Below are positions 11,511 to 23,909 of a DNA stretch of 64,000 nt, in pieces (position 1 is the stretch's first letter; the number at the start of each line of letters is the position of its first letter). The stretch is from Haliotis asinina (taxonomy: Eukaryota; Mollusca; Gastropoda; Lepetellida; Haliotidae), in NCBI RefSeq assembly GCF_037392515.1, contig NC_090281.1, positions 50,720,145-50,784,144 on the forward strand, given 5' to 3'. Both the position numbers and the translations under genes were made by a program. Below the pieces are notes generated by a model. That model was not told the origin of the DNA, did not search any database, and was given only the letters and a program-made list of their open reading frames with translations.

Positions 11511-11677
11511 GTGTCACTTTAGTGTCACGCCGCTTGAAGCAATATTCCAGCAATATTCCAGCAATATCACGAAGGGGGACACAAGAAGTGGGCTTCACAC
11601 ACTTGTACACCTTTGGGAAGTCGAACGCGTGTCTTCGGCGTGACGAGCGAACGCTTTAACCACTAAGGTACCTCTAC
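11511..11677 (-). mobile_element. tRNA-headed SINE, copy B
   Basis: This is the partner of 2294-2460. It carries an extra CAGCAATATTC doublet in the tail region (AATATTCCAGCAATATTCCA). Confidence 0.75.
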
Positions 11678-11919
11678 TGATTTAGCAGATATCAGAAACA
11701 ACAATTACTACCGATTCTGCAAAACATCTCTTAAATGAATTTATTGAACATCGTACGCGGATGTGCCAGTATACCATTGCTTTCGTTGATTAACGGTCGT
11801 GTTAAGTTTAAGTATTATTCAAGCATTATTATTCAGTAATGCAATAGCACCTCTCAATATAACTATACCATTAACTGATATGGAGCATTGCGGAAATTTA
11901 TTTGTCCCAAGAGCAGCCT

Positions 11920-12075
11920 TGGGTAGCCTTGTGGTAAAAGCGTTCGCTCGTCACGCTGAAAACCGGGGTTCGATTCTCTCATGCATGGGTACAATTTGCT
12001 AAGCCCATTTTTGATGTCCTCCGCCGTGATATTGCTGGGACATTGCTGGGACATTGCTAAAATCGGCGTAAACTT
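11920..12075 (+). mobile_element. tRNA-headed SINE, copy B
   Basis: This is the partner of 2713-2866: GGTAGCCTTGTGGTAAAAGC, GGGGTTCGATTCTC, and the doubled GGGACATTGCT, ending in AAATCGGCGTAAAC. Confidence 0.8.
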
Positions 12076-12791
12076 AAAGTCACTATTTGTTAACACATTC
12101 AGATATTTAGGAAGAAACCATTTGAATGGCACCGTTGTTAGCGACTCATGCGAGCTTCTGAGTTTGTGGAATTTGTGAACTATTGACAGCAGATCCAATT
12201 ATCCAGCTCGTTGTGTCGATGCTTTACCGAAGTTTTACCAACAGAAAGCGTTTAAATAACTAATATGTGTGGATTCGTTAATTTTGAATCAAGCCCATGG
12301 AAGGGACCATGAGATAGGAGAGGTATATGACACTGGGACGTGTCAGGGTTGTAACACATTACCTCTCCATCGGTTATGAGGTGGATATGGTGCTGTATAA
12401 TATGTGGGCATTGTGTGCAAACTTGCGTGATTTCATGCGTATAAATTGTGCAAATATGTATGCAAGAAAATGTTTTTTGTGTGTTTGGTTGCGTGACGAA
12501 AGCATTCCGTTAGTCTCCGAAGGAGCCTATACCAGCATAACACATATACGTCAACATGAAATAATAATCACGTATTGTTCAGCAAGGAAAGTCAACATAA
12601 GCAAGGAAGCAGTATCGATTACCAGACGAAACAATTTTTCACTGTGCATTATTTACAAGGCTAAAGAGATGTAGATGTGAACTATCGCCGACAATCAGCG
12701 CTAAGACCGGTTGTTTGCATGAAGGGTAAGTGTCTCCTGTGGAACCGGAAGCACCTCCACTTACACAAGTTGGTTATTCTTTGCCTTTGAG

Positions 12792-13023
12792 ACCCGTGAA
12801 GATCCGGGATAGAACAGGTCTTCAGCAACCCATGCTTGTCGTAAGAGGGACCGGGACCGGGTGGTCAGGTTCGCTAACTTGGTTGACACATGTCGTCGGT
12901 TCCCATTTGTGCAGACCGATACTCATGCTGTTGATCACTGGACTGTCTGATCGATTATTAACTGACCACCACCACATTTCTGGAATACTGCTGAGTGTGG
13001 CATAAAACTAAACTCACTCACTC
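12792..13023 (-). mobile_element. Long abalone-type SINE, copy B (internally shortened)
   Basis: This is the partner of 3611-3869. It lacks the middle block that holds one of the two GGCGAC motifs, and part of the GATCCAGACTC block. It keeps the tail and the ACTCACTCACTC end. Confidence 0.85.
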
Positions 13024-13113
13024 TCTTGCAGCACCGTTGCCCGTGTTTGAAGCATTATCAGAGACATTATGATAAGAAACCAGGCTCTGTCAGAGTGAGT
13101 GAGTGAATTAAGT

Positions 13114-15543
13114 TACTTAGTGGATGTGGTGGTGTCCCTTAAAATTCTGAAAGTGATGGCGCTGTCCCTTGAAGTGATGGTAGTGTCGTCCCATATAATT
13201 ATGGATGTGGTGGTGTTCCATACGGTGGTGGATGTGGTAGTGTCCCATATAGTTGTGGATGTGGTGGTGTTTTCTCCTGTAGAGCTGGCAGTGTCCCATG
13301 TGATGGTGTATGTCCGAGTGCTCCATGTAGTCATGAATGTGGTGCTGGTGTCTCATCTAGTGGTGGTTGTGATTGCGGTGTCCTGTGTGGTGGTAGTGGT
13401 GGTGTTCTTTGTTTTGGTGGTAATGATTGTGGTGTCCCTTGTAGTGGTGGTAAAGGTGGTGTCCATGTAGTGATGGATGTGGTGGTGGTGGTGATGGTTG
13501 TAGTTCTCATGCAGTTGCGGTGGTGCCCCGATGTAGTTGTTATGTGCCTCGCGGTTGTATGTTGTGGTGGTGTCCCCAGCAGTTGTAACGTTGCACCATG
13601 TACTGTAGAATGTGTTGATGGTTTCCCATATAAATTTAGTTGTGAATGTGGTAGTAGTGTCGTTTTCAGTGGTGGATGCGATTGTGATGTCGAATTTAGT
13701 GATAAATGTGATGGTGTCCCATACAGTAAAGATGGCGATTGTGCCCCCTGTGGTGGTGGCATTGCACCGTGTCGAGTTGGATGTGGTGGTGTTGTCCAAT
13801 GTAGTGTCCGTAGTGGTGGTGTCCCATGCAGTGTCTGTGGTGGAGGTGTCCCGTGCAGAGTCTATGTGGTTGTGGTCTACCATGCAGTGGTGGATGTGAC
13901 TCTGCCTTATGTAGTGATGGTGCTGCCCCATATTGCGGATGTGGTTGTGGTGTTCAATGTGTTATGGCGTTATCCCGTTTTGGGTGGATGTGGTGGTAGC
14001 ATTCCATTAAGAGGTGATGTTGGTGTCCCATTCAGTGGTGGATATGCTTATTTTGTCCAATGTGCTGGTGGTGTCCCATTTAGTGGTGGTTGTGGATGTG
14101 GTGTCCCAGTTATGGTGTTGTGCCATGTTGGGATGTCATGTGTTGCACCATGTAGTGGTGGATGTGGTTGTGGTGTCCCATGTAGTCGAGGATGTGCTGG
14201 TGTGTCATTTAGTGGTGGATGCTGGTGTCCCATTTACTGTTGGATGTGGTTTTGGTGCCCCATACAGTGGTGGATGTGATGGCGGTGTCTCATTTAGCGG
14301 TGGTGGTATCCCATATAAAGGTGGGTGTGGTGGTGGTGTCCCATGAAGTGGATAATGTCCCATGTAGTAGTGGTGTAGTTCCATGTAGAGGTGGATGTAG
14401 TCGTAGTGTCCCATGTGCAGGGAGTTGTGGTGTTCCATGTAGTTGTGGATGCGGTGGCATCCAATGATGATATTGTAGCGTTGTCCATCTGGTGGTAGTG
14501 CTGTTCGATATAGTAGTGCCTGTGGTGGCGGTATCCCGTGTAGAGGTGGTGGCGTCTCATGAAGCTGTGGCGATGTCCCATGTAGGGGTTGCGGTGTCCT
14601 ATACTGTGGTTGATATGTGGCGTTCCTTGTAGTTTCGGTGGTTGTGGTGTCCTATGTAGTGGTTGATATGGTGGTGGTGTCCTTTGTAGTGGTGGATGTG
14701 GTTGTGGTGTCTCATGTAGTGGTGGATGTGGTTGTGATGTCCCATGTACAGGTGGCTGAGGTTATAGCCCGATGTAAGTAGTGTACTTAGTGGATGTGGT
14801 GGTGTTCCTTATAGTGGTTGAAGTGATGGTGGTGTCCCTTGTAGTGGTGGTAGTGTCGTCCCATATAATGGTGGATATGGTGGTGTCCCATACAGTGGTG
14901 TCCCACATAGTGATAGTTGTCCTATGTAGTGGTGGATGTGATGGTGTTGTCCCATATGGTGGTGATATGGGAGTGCCCCATGTAGCATCTATGGTGGTGC
15001 CGTCCCAAGAAGAGGTGATGTTGGTGTCTCATTCAGTGGTGGATATGGTTGTGGTGTCCCATGTACTGGTGGTGTCCCTGCGGTGGTGTTGTGCCAAGCT
15101 GACATGTAACGGTGTCGCACCATGTAATGGTGGATGTGTTTGTGGTGTCCCATGTAGTGGTGGGTATGGTTGTGTGTCATTTAGTATGGTTTGGGTGTTC
15201 CATGTAGTGGTGGATATGGTTGTGTGTCATTTAGTGTGGTTTGGGTGTTCCATGTAGTGGTGGATGTAATGGTATCTCAAGTAGCAGTGTCTATGGTGGT
15301 GTCCTAATTAGTGGTACGTGTGGTGGTGCGCCATGTATTGGTGGATGTGATGCTGGTGTCTTTTGTAGTGGTCCGATGTTCTGTTCGATGTGGTAGTGGT
15401 GGCGCCCTATGTAGTTGTGGTAATGGTAGTTGTGGTGGTTAGTTGTTGTGGTAGAATCTGCCGTGGTGGTGCTCGGATTCAAGTAGTGGGTGAATGAGTT
15501 TCGTGGTTGGGTCTCGTGAAGTGTCGGTGGTGGTGGTGGTAGT
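13114..15543 (+). repeat. G/T-rich degenerate minisatellite array, copy B
   Basis: This is the partner of 3961-6380, with the same units in nearly the same order. Copy B has an extra unit near 13205-13235 and lacks one GGGCTGGCAG unit present in copy A near 4115. One frame stays open for 269 codons (13470-14279), with repeated Cys-Gly-Gly and Val-Pro-Cys motifs. In copy A the same frame is interrupted, and frames on the opposite strand are also open, so a real gene is unlikely. Confidence 0.9.
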
Positions 15544-15572
15544 AATTCACATTCTCTTTCATCCATCCATCT

Positions 15573-15635
15573 TATTCATTCATTTATTTATTCATTCATT
15601 CATTCATTCATTCATTCATTCATTCATTTATTCAT
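15573..15635 (+). repeat. (ATTC)n microsatellite, copy B
   Basis: About fifteen ATTC units with two ATTT interruptions. It is about 25 bp longer than in copy A. Confidence 0.95.
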
Positions 15636-16177
15636 AGGTTTAATGGATCTTTCCGTTAAGACGTCTGATGCATGTGTTACTACCATATGGTCTTTAGTGG
15701 ATATGTGGAAAACTGACGAAGTCTCTCAGGATACTCTCAACCGAACCACGATTAGCTCCGTTGTGCTGTTTTATCAAATGTTACGAGTTTGTAATTGTCA
15801 AATTTGGTAGTTCTTGAGTTGCAGCCTGCCATCATTTACACACAGTCTTTAACAGTTTGTTTGTACAGGAACTTAACCTGGTTAGCACTTTAGCAATGCT
15901 GACTGGTAGATTTAGGTGGTAATGTAGATAGGGCCCCTTCATGCATGCCCTGCATGATGTTGTCTAGAGATGACATAACTTAGTGCTTACCCACCATTCC
16001 GCCCTTCCGTAGGTAGTTCCCAGACAAAGCAAGTCCCGTATGGTCACTTTGAGGGGTAGTGAACTTCCCGACAGCGACCACCTGCTGGTAAAGTATTTCA
16101 ATATTTCAGTTTAATATTCAGATAACATCTTGTTTCACGACTCGACATAGTTGTTTTGCATTTACATCTGCGGGGAT

Positions 16178-16330
16178 CGTCAAATAACCTAGTGGTTAAA
16201 GCGTCCGCTCACGACGCTCCAAACAACCCTCATTCGATTTCCCATATGGGTACGATGTTTGAAGCCAATGTTTGGTGTTTCCCGCTGTGATATTGCCGGA
16301 ATATGCTGAGAGCAGTGTAAAACAACACTC
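16178..16330 (+). mobile_element. Diverged tRNA-headed SINE, copy B
   Basis: This is the partner of 6991-7145, with the A-box region AACCTAGTGGTTAAAGCGTC preserved. Confidence 0.7.
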
Positions 16331-16404
16331 ACGCAGTCATAATCTGTGTGGAAAGAATAAATGACGTACAGTATCCTTTGACCTTTTTAGTAGGAGCGTC
16401 GTCG

Positions 16405-17186
16405 AGGGAAGCAACTGCTTTCATTCAAACAATCTTTCGAAGAAAACATAATGCATCCTTGTTTTCCATGACGTGAACTGCAAAGTTAGAACGTGTGTTT
16501 CGAGTTTGAGGTTTTTTTTTTCACGTATAGGCATAAACCTTGCATTAATAAACACAGAAAGTAACAAGAATGTTAAAAATATACCTTTACTCTTAGGGCC
16601 GTTGATGCATGGACCTTGAAGTCCCCCAGAGGCAGGACGACTGCCAAGGAAGGATTTCATGGACAGAAGTGGACCAAGGACTCTTGTGGAGGCATGGCGA
16701 ATGCCTCAAAGCCGACAGAGCACCAGTCAGGCAACTTTTTGAAAACAAGCATTTGAAAACAGCATAAAAGTATCCCTGTTCACCATGACGTCATGTGCAG
16801 ACTACAACTTGTGTTTAAGGTTTTAGAGTTTCTCACGAATGAGCATATGCATATCCTTTGGGCATCAATGATTTGAGAGATTAACCCATTTGTCATCTCT
16901 ACCATAAGGACTATGGACACCATCTTGACAACTGCCAAGAAGACGTTCCATGGACAGAAGTGGACCTCTTCTAGAGGCAGAATGCTCTTCCATGAGGCCC
17001 ACAGAGGACCCGCCTTGCAGGTGAGATTTTTCAAACAATCTTTTGAAGACACCATAAAACATATTCTTGTTCACCAGGACGTCATGTACAAGTTACAATT
17101 TGTGTTTCAGGTTATAGCATTTCTCACAAACAAACACATACATGTGCGTTTAGCATTCATTATCGATGAAGTAGGTATCAATGATG
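16405..17186 (+). repeat. Three diverged tandem units, copy B
   Basis: This is the partner of 7205-7995, with the same three CCATGACGT-type cores. The frame with FHGQKWT is again open across the last unit (16913-17197). Confidence 0.6.
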
Positions 17187-17192
17187 TGAAAC

Positions 17193-17884
17193 ATTAAAGG
17201 TAGTGAATCGCTTGAACTGCGCAAAATGCAACTTTCGAGATTCTGATACCTATTGATATGGACTTATAGAGACAAATCATCACAAACGCACATTCAACTG
17301 ATAACATTGAAATATAACGCGATAAAACCTTCGAAATCACAGTTCAAGCGTTTTACTATTTCATCCTAGCACTGGGGTGAAAAATGGTTTCAACAGCTAT
17401 GCTCTGCTGCGTTCATAGCACATGCGCAATGATTAGGTTCGCGTGACTTGAACCAGGATGAATGGATGGTATATTCCCAAGACGGTGACTCTTAAGAACA
17501 TAGTAAGTGAAGAATCATAGAATCATAGAATCACCACCGTAGTTGAAGTTGGAGAACAAATACGTTTCTTGTGGTTACAAGCGCCTTTGATCTGTAATAA
17601 AAAGTGAAAAAAAAACAGTGGTCCCATACTGTTTCCTACTTGTTTCACATTTTGAATTTGAGGGGTTGGTAGATTCCAACCACTTTTTCAAGAATGTGTA
17701 ACATTAGAAACACTTACATCAATGTTAAAAATGCTCGGCTTGAAAACTGAATTGGTTTAATTCATGTATATGGAAACATAAAAATTAACACGTTGATTGT
17801 GATTAGCAGCCTCTGTCACTGACCAAAGACCATACAATGTCGGTAGTGTTGACACCTATTTGATTATGCTTGGCTTTTCAAAGT
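17193..17884 (+). mobile_element. Dispersed repeat family R1, copy B
   Basis: This is the partner of 8002-8690, with only a few substitutions. Confidence 0.7.
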
Positions 17885-19744
17885 AATGAACGTGTGCATG
17901 TGCGCTGTATCCTTTCCTCCTCCGTGACCATCTCTTCAAACGGATGCTGGGTTCTTCTTGCAAAGGAGGGAGAAGGCATCCTCGACCCAGGATGAAGATG
18001 TATGCGCCCCCTAACACTGAGTGCTGGAGTTTAATGGATTTGTAGCTGTGCCCATCTCCGGCCATGTACATATATGCATACACTGTTTTGTGTGCGGTGT
18101 ATGTTTCCCAGGTGTATTGCAGTTCGGATATCAGGAAAGGATAACTGGATTTTGTACGAGCAACGTACCTAGGCTATACAGTGTGTTCACTACTTATCCA
18201 TGTCTTGTTTCATGGGAAGGAGAGTCGAAATCCTACCCGTGCGCTTGTTCGTTGGCTGCATTATGTGGAATTATAACTGTTCATATATTTTGTGACAGTG
18301 GATTATGCGCATCTACTTCTGTAAACCGTTGACTGCAATACGTAGATATTCAACTCTTACTTCATTTTATGACAATGTATTATGCGTGTCTACTACTGTA
18401 AACCCTCCAATAAATTTTGGTAGTGTTGCATACGTTGAGGGAACACGGTTCCGGAGGATTTGCTTTTTTCTCAAAAATGTTTGTATCTTTTTTTAACGTG
18501 TCGGGCTTCAGTTACCTTTGACCGTCTTCAAATGTAAGTCTAAACGTTAGATGCATATTATGGAGCAACATCCGAATGGTGGTAGTTTTTCACAGTGCCT
18601 GTTGTTTATGTTCGAAAATTTGGTATTGTTCCATTTTGGGAATGATAACAATAAAAATGCTATCCACACAACTGGTCCAATTATACTTGTTTTTGTTTTG
18701 TTGTTTTGTTTTGTTGTTGAAAGTTGTGCACTCGAGAAGAACTCTCTTTGTCCACGGAAATCGGATGAGCCCGACTTTATCGCCGTGTAAGTGTGTTTGG
18801 TTTTGCCATACACTGCCAACGCAGCAATACGTCTCACTTTTTGTTGCAATATTGTAATCATTGGATAATCAATTTGTATACAGGAGATTACACTGCCTAT
18901 ACGGAATACATCTATAAAATATGTCCTCACCCTCCATTTATTTACGTTCTAGCCTTCATCTACCTAAGTCCTATCCTTCATCTACCCGACTTCTAGAATG
19001 CCGGTCAAAGAGGTCAAGGGGAATGACGTACATGCATACCGATACTGTATTTAAAATGTTCAACTGGACAATTCCTTCCAGCTATTTTACCCACTGAAAA
19101 AAGGAAATAGGACAAGTCCAACATTCAAACAAATATACATCAGCAAAAGGGCGCATTATAATATCTACAAACCAAAAGTTACAATACAAAATGCTGTCAA
19201 CATTACCAGATCACATCGCATAGACTACAATTATAATCACGATTTCTTACTGTTGTATGTCCACATTAACGGACGTAAACAGATAAGAAAAGCAATGGGG
19301 AAAAACAATAAATATTGAACAGCTTTCATATGCTGACCGTTTGAATAGGTCGTGAGTCTTCGTATCTCATCGTATCCTCCCACTAAACTATCCAGTCACG
19401 GGGCATTTCCACTGATCCAGGCTGAAGTCGGAGGACACATGTCCCATTTGGCTTGGGAACAACCTCACCTCTTAATTGCTGTTTATGCCTTGTCTGTACT
19501 GTCTTCTTTATACGTTGTTCAAATGTGAGATGTCACCAAATCTACCTACATGTGTAGGACAGTAAACATTGCTTTACAGTGTCACAAATAGTGTTATTTT
19601 AAGCGGACCCTCGTTTACTGAAAAATACTAATGTAGATTTCCTTGACTTCCCTCTTTTTTTGAAAACTCATAGGACGAGCATTTGTGCATGCATTTCATG
19701 CGTTGTCGTTCAGTATGATATAATCTCAGTCAAATGTTTTCTGA
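17885..19744. other. Non-coding end of duplication copy B
   Basis: This is the counterpart of 8691-10548. It carries only short overlapping open frames and no recognisable gene. One local replacement near 18101-18111 changes the sequence relative to copy A. Confidence 0.6.
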
Positions 19745-19829
19745 TATGCGGTCTGTCAGTTTTGAGTGTCTTCAGCTTAAGGTAGCTTTTAGGATTTTAA
19801 TGAAGTTAGAAACGAATTCGGCTTTAGGG

Positions 19830-19987
19830 ATTGGGGATTCGAATCCCGAATCTAAATATTTTTTATCAGATTCGGGATTCGAATATTTTTTCAGCTTAAG
19901 AACCCCGAATGAGGTACGCATGCGCACGCACATACGTGTATGTATGTACGTACGTACCTGCATGACAAGCGCGCGCATGCACGCACG

Positions 19988-20022
<35 letters not shown>

Positions 20023-20195
20023 GTAAGTACATACATACGTAATAACATAAACAACCAAAGTACAGTTTTTCATATTTGAATCTCAAGTTTGCGTTCTCTT
20101 CACGTTTGGGTTTCGGCATTTGAATCCCGAATCTGAATATTTTTTTCAGAATCGGAATTCTGTCTGACGAATCCCGAATCTGAATAATTTTTCAA
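19830..20195. repeat. Fold-back repeat with GAATCCCGAATCT motifs around a microsatellite
   Basis: A perfect 17-bp inverted repeat (ATTCGAATCCCGAATCT at 19837-19853 against 19868-19884) has a 14-nt loop. The GAATCCCGAATCTGAAT core returns in direct orientation near 20123 and 20179, each time followed by a T-rich run. The pairs flank the microsatellite at 19925-20040. Confidence 0.8.
19925..20040. repeat. Compound (GTAC/CGCA/CA/TACA)n microsatellite
   Basis: Alternating purine-pyrimidine DNA: ATGTATGTACGTACGTAC, then a GCGCGCATGCACGCACGC block, a CA run of about 15 units, then ACGTAAGTACATACATACG. Short open frames across it on both strands are repeat artefacts. Confidence 0.95.
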
Positions 20196-20439
20196 GGTGC
20201 CACTGATCAGTGTATTGCCACAATAACAACCGCGTTGATGTTCTTCAAACATGCCCACCATACTTTATGTATATATATACATCAGACATGCATAACTCTA
20301 TTATGTTGAATAAAAGTATCAAAATGTATCTTCAATTATTTACCGATATCTTAAAAAACATAAGTGATGTCTTTAAATAGAAAACACATAGTTTTAAGTT
20401 AACTGAAGATATGTTAAACTTCTTAATAAATGTGAACAC

Positions 20440-20633
20440 TCTTGACAGGCTTTGCAACGGGGTAGTCCGTTTTCAACGGATTCATCCGACAATTTCCGAA
20501 TGTCAAAGGAAGTACAAGGGAAGTAACTCTAATTACATGACGAAAACAACACGAAACCTTGCGAAGAACGGTGCAAGTCATGCCACATGTCAGAGTGTCT
20601 TGGTATATCCAGTTTCAATGGTGGAATTGACAG
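20440..20633 (+). promoter_or_regulatory. Possible promoter and non-coding first exon of the RNF14-like gene
   Basis: A local cluster of CpG dinucleotides (20458-20570) is followed by a good donor, TTGACAG|GTGAGG (GT at 20634). The next downstream gene on this strand begins after an acceptor at 25023, so a leader exon is expected somewhere upstream. This is the best-looking candidate by CpG content and donor, but nothing ties it directly to the gene. Confidence 0.25.
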
Positions 20634-20839
20634 GTGAGGACTATTTGCCCCCTTTAAAAAAAATCATTTTAAAACGTACTTGATGACGGTTGTATTCCAT
20701 AGCGACGGACGGTGTTTCAACTTGAGCTTGACCATTATGTAAACATTGATAGACGGAATGACTGTCTGACTGACTTACTACGCCAGTTTGTTTGTTCATT
20801 AACGCATCACCCATCGGTGTGACAACTGTCAGAAGGGAA

Positions 20840-20965
20840 TCGAGTCTAAACCAGACAATCCAGTGATTGACTTCCTACACATCTACGCTCATGGCTGATG
20901 TTTCTACCAGACCAACTGATCGAGCCTGACCACCCCATACTGTTGTCTTACACCGGCACCCACAG
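20840..20965 (+). mobile_element. Diverged fragment of the long SINE
   Basis: GAGTCTAAACCAGACAATCC, AGTGATTGACTTC and TGATCGAGCCTGACCACCCC follow the order of the long SINE in plus orientation. Both ends are lost. Confidence 0.6.
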
Positions 20966-21911
20966 ATGCCCTCTTGAATTCATGGACGTTATCATACCAC
21001 TGTGATGTAAAACCCATTTTTTGTCATTTCTGTTTCTACCACTGCCCTTTAATGATAACACAAAGGCAAGATGTTGAACTAGGAGGTTTCATGAATATGT
21101 TGAAGGATACTACATAGAGATTATTAACCTTGTGTGTTTCGTATCACTAGTATCATACAGTGGAATTTTATTATGCGAGCCTTTGTTCTAAATCTCTTTA
21201 TCATGTAGTGTTATTATTATCATTTCTCTTTAAAAAATTCAAATCTTACATGAATTCATATGAAGAGATTCTTGCACTGACGTAAGAATACTTAGCAGCA
21301 CGTACCAAGGTGAAGGCAGCTTGAGATGGACTACATTTCTGATGAATCATTTAAATTTGCAGCTACCCAGCCTGATGATCTGGTAAAAATTTTAGATATC
21401 ATGTTCATACATATGAGTAAATTCTATTTTTCAAATCAAGCATTACATTTAGAATTGACCATTACTATTTGAAAATTGACTCTCTCTATCTCAAGCTCAA
21501 AGCACTGCATAGATATGCATCATCACTAAAAAGGTGACACCTATCGTGCCATCTCATATACAAGGAGTTGTTAAGTAAATATCTGTCTCACGCTAATTAA
21601 ATTATTTAAATTGAGTTATTTTCTTTGGATTGTCTGGTCTGGTTAAATCCATTTAGGGCCTGTAACATTTTTAAGTTAACCAGACCTGATGTCTGGCTAG
21701 TTATGTTTTCTTATTTCATACACTGGTGAAGATAGTTCATGACGCAGGAAAACCCCTGTAAACTCGTGACAGTGTCATCAATGAAATGTTCAAGCTTTAG
21801 GATTTGCAAGGCGTTTGGTGAAAGTAGTTTATGTATTGACCTAATCTGCATATTTACAAGATTTGGATACCATTTTTATCAGAGAGCTCTATTGCACCAA
21901 TAAAACCTTTC

Positions 21912-22320
21912 ATTAAAGGTCACATGCAGATTCTGATACCTTTAGGTATGCACTTACCGAAACAAATTATGAAAAGTACCAATTCAGTCTGTAAAGTTGA
22001 AAAAAAACACGATAAAATAAAGCCCGCGAAATCAGAGTTCAAACGATTCACTAATATCCCCCCCCCCCTCCCCTCCCCCAGCACTGGGGGGAAAACTGGT
22101 TTCAACAGCTGTGCTGCGCTGCGCCCAAAAAGATGCATGCTTGGAGTATGAGGTCGTGAGCAGTAGTCTAATCTTGATTGTGTACACAAACAAGTAAATA
22201 ATCTACTAGTTACATAAAAAAACTTGTTGATTGTAGTAAGCAGCCTCTGTCACCGAGAAAGCTCAATGTCTGGTTTATTGACACCTGTATGTCTGCCTGC
22301 CTGTCTGCTAAAGACAATAT
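21912..22320 (+). mobile_element. Dispersed repeat family R1, third copy
   Basis: ATTAAAGGTCACATGCAGAT, GATTCTGATACCT, AGCACTGGGGGGAAAAC, GGTTTCAACAGCTGTGCTG, GCAGCCTCTGTCACCGA and TTGACACCTGTATG match the copies at 8002 and 17193 in the same order. A C-run (22059-22080) has expanded here. Confidence 0.7.
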
Positions 22321-23909
22321 ACAATAGTCAGCTTCAATCATTGACCACATGCAATTTGAACTTAACACCTATCAGGCTATACGCCGTAAACAAAATAAAT
22401 TGATTTATGACTCATGCACCTGAGTCCAGTCTTTGCCACATTATGTAATTAGGCCGGTGTGATACTTGTACACATTACAAGTTTTTATGTCTGTGGGTTG
22501 AAAACAAACTACAGCAATTTTTTCGGATGACTGGATTTGACGGAAACTGGTGCAAACTCTTTTAAGTCCTTCTTTGTACTGTGACGAATGACACTTTCCA
22601 GTCACGCAGTAGTTCACCATCTCTGCTGAGATGGTTTTTTATTTGATCGAACTCAAATTCAGAGAGCGTGTATTTACAAAACCCAATGTCTCTATTTACA
22701 TTCTCTAGGGATAACAACTTATTCTAGTGTAAATGATTTTGTTTGACAACGATATATGAATCCATACTGAAACGATGCATCAAGTACAATAAAAGAAATT
22801 GTTGCCCATAAAGAATCTTACTTTCTTGTGACTAGCCATACTTATGAAAGGCCCATCAAACAGATCATCTTTCTGAACACACAATGAGCCCTCAGAGTAT
22901 CAGCAAATGAACCAGCCAATTAGAAGCCGTCGTTACACTTGAGTGCACAGCCACCCGCTGTGACTGGGTTCAGTCTCCTAAGGGCTTCGTTTCGAGGGAA
23001 GTAAGCCCAAGTACAAAATATTGCACTTTTGAATCGCGATTGTACACTTATAATTTTGTTTATTTGTTTTTTAACAAGCAGCAATGTATATTAGATGTCA
23101 TGAATAAGTGATTATTGTGCTTTAATTATGTTTGATTTTTTGGTTGCATGTGACCTTTAAACAATAATACCATGTAGCAGGTTGCCAGTTCCTGTAAGTT
23201 TTCCCTTGCATGCTTTTCATATATTAGTAACCATGGCATCCTCAACATGTCTGGAGTAAACGTTCTGGTATATCTCCACTATACCCTGGATGCATCTATG
23301 GTTCACCCCGATATTTTTATTACCCCAGTCTGCTGGCTCTGCATTCTCACTGTAGATAGTCAACTTGGACACCGGTAGAACCTGCCACTATCTACAAAGA
23401 CAGTGGTTGCAACAGCGAAGATATATTTGCAGTGTGACTCAGATTTGGGGGGATATCAGGCAGACAGGTCTGAAACTTTTAAAACATACATGCAAGAACT
23501 CATTGAGAGTACCTCTGCATCATTTGTGTTGCCAACGAATTTATTTGGTTACATAGTTTAAGAAATTCTCTGACATAAATGTCATGTTTCTACAAGAGGA
23601 GTTTCAAGACAGTACTTATTGTTTCTCTGCCTCATGCTCAGCTTCAATATGTTCAAGAGGACTGGAAAAGGGACTGGTTGTATCTATCAGAGGTGGTACT
23701 TTGTGTGAGAGTGGAGTATGCATGTGAAAATGTGGCATGGTGTCACAGAGGCCAGCACTGTAAAACTGACGCAAGTCAGTATGAGTACAAGCAGCCACAC
23801 AAGAATCTTAAATGAACAAACTGGAGCAACACTATGGAATTCTTACCATTTCAGACTTTTGCATGCATTCTTACTTAAATCAAGCCATACCTATAATACA
23901 GTGGCAGAC

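Larger units (their letters stand above)
11117..19744 (+). repeat. Segmental duplication, copy B (~8.63 kb)
   Basis: This is the direct partner of 1911-10548, with the same start and end landmarks and the same internal order. Indels include gain and loss of units in the G/T array, a shorter SINE at 12792, and a longer ATTC run. Confidence 0.95.

Noticed and set aside
13331-13931. Thr- and Pro-rich minus-strand frames in array copy B (143 and 192 codons)
   Set aside because: These are the same repeat artefact as in copy A, overlapping frames on the opposite strand.
19734-20119. Open frames of 102-115 codons across the CA microsatellite
   Set aside because: The products are translations of simple repeats (Cys/Val, His/Thr).
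20411-20683. 90-codon plus-strand frame as a small gene
   Set aside because: No similarity is seen and a good splice donor interrupts it. It was kept only as a weak candidate for a non-coding leader exon.
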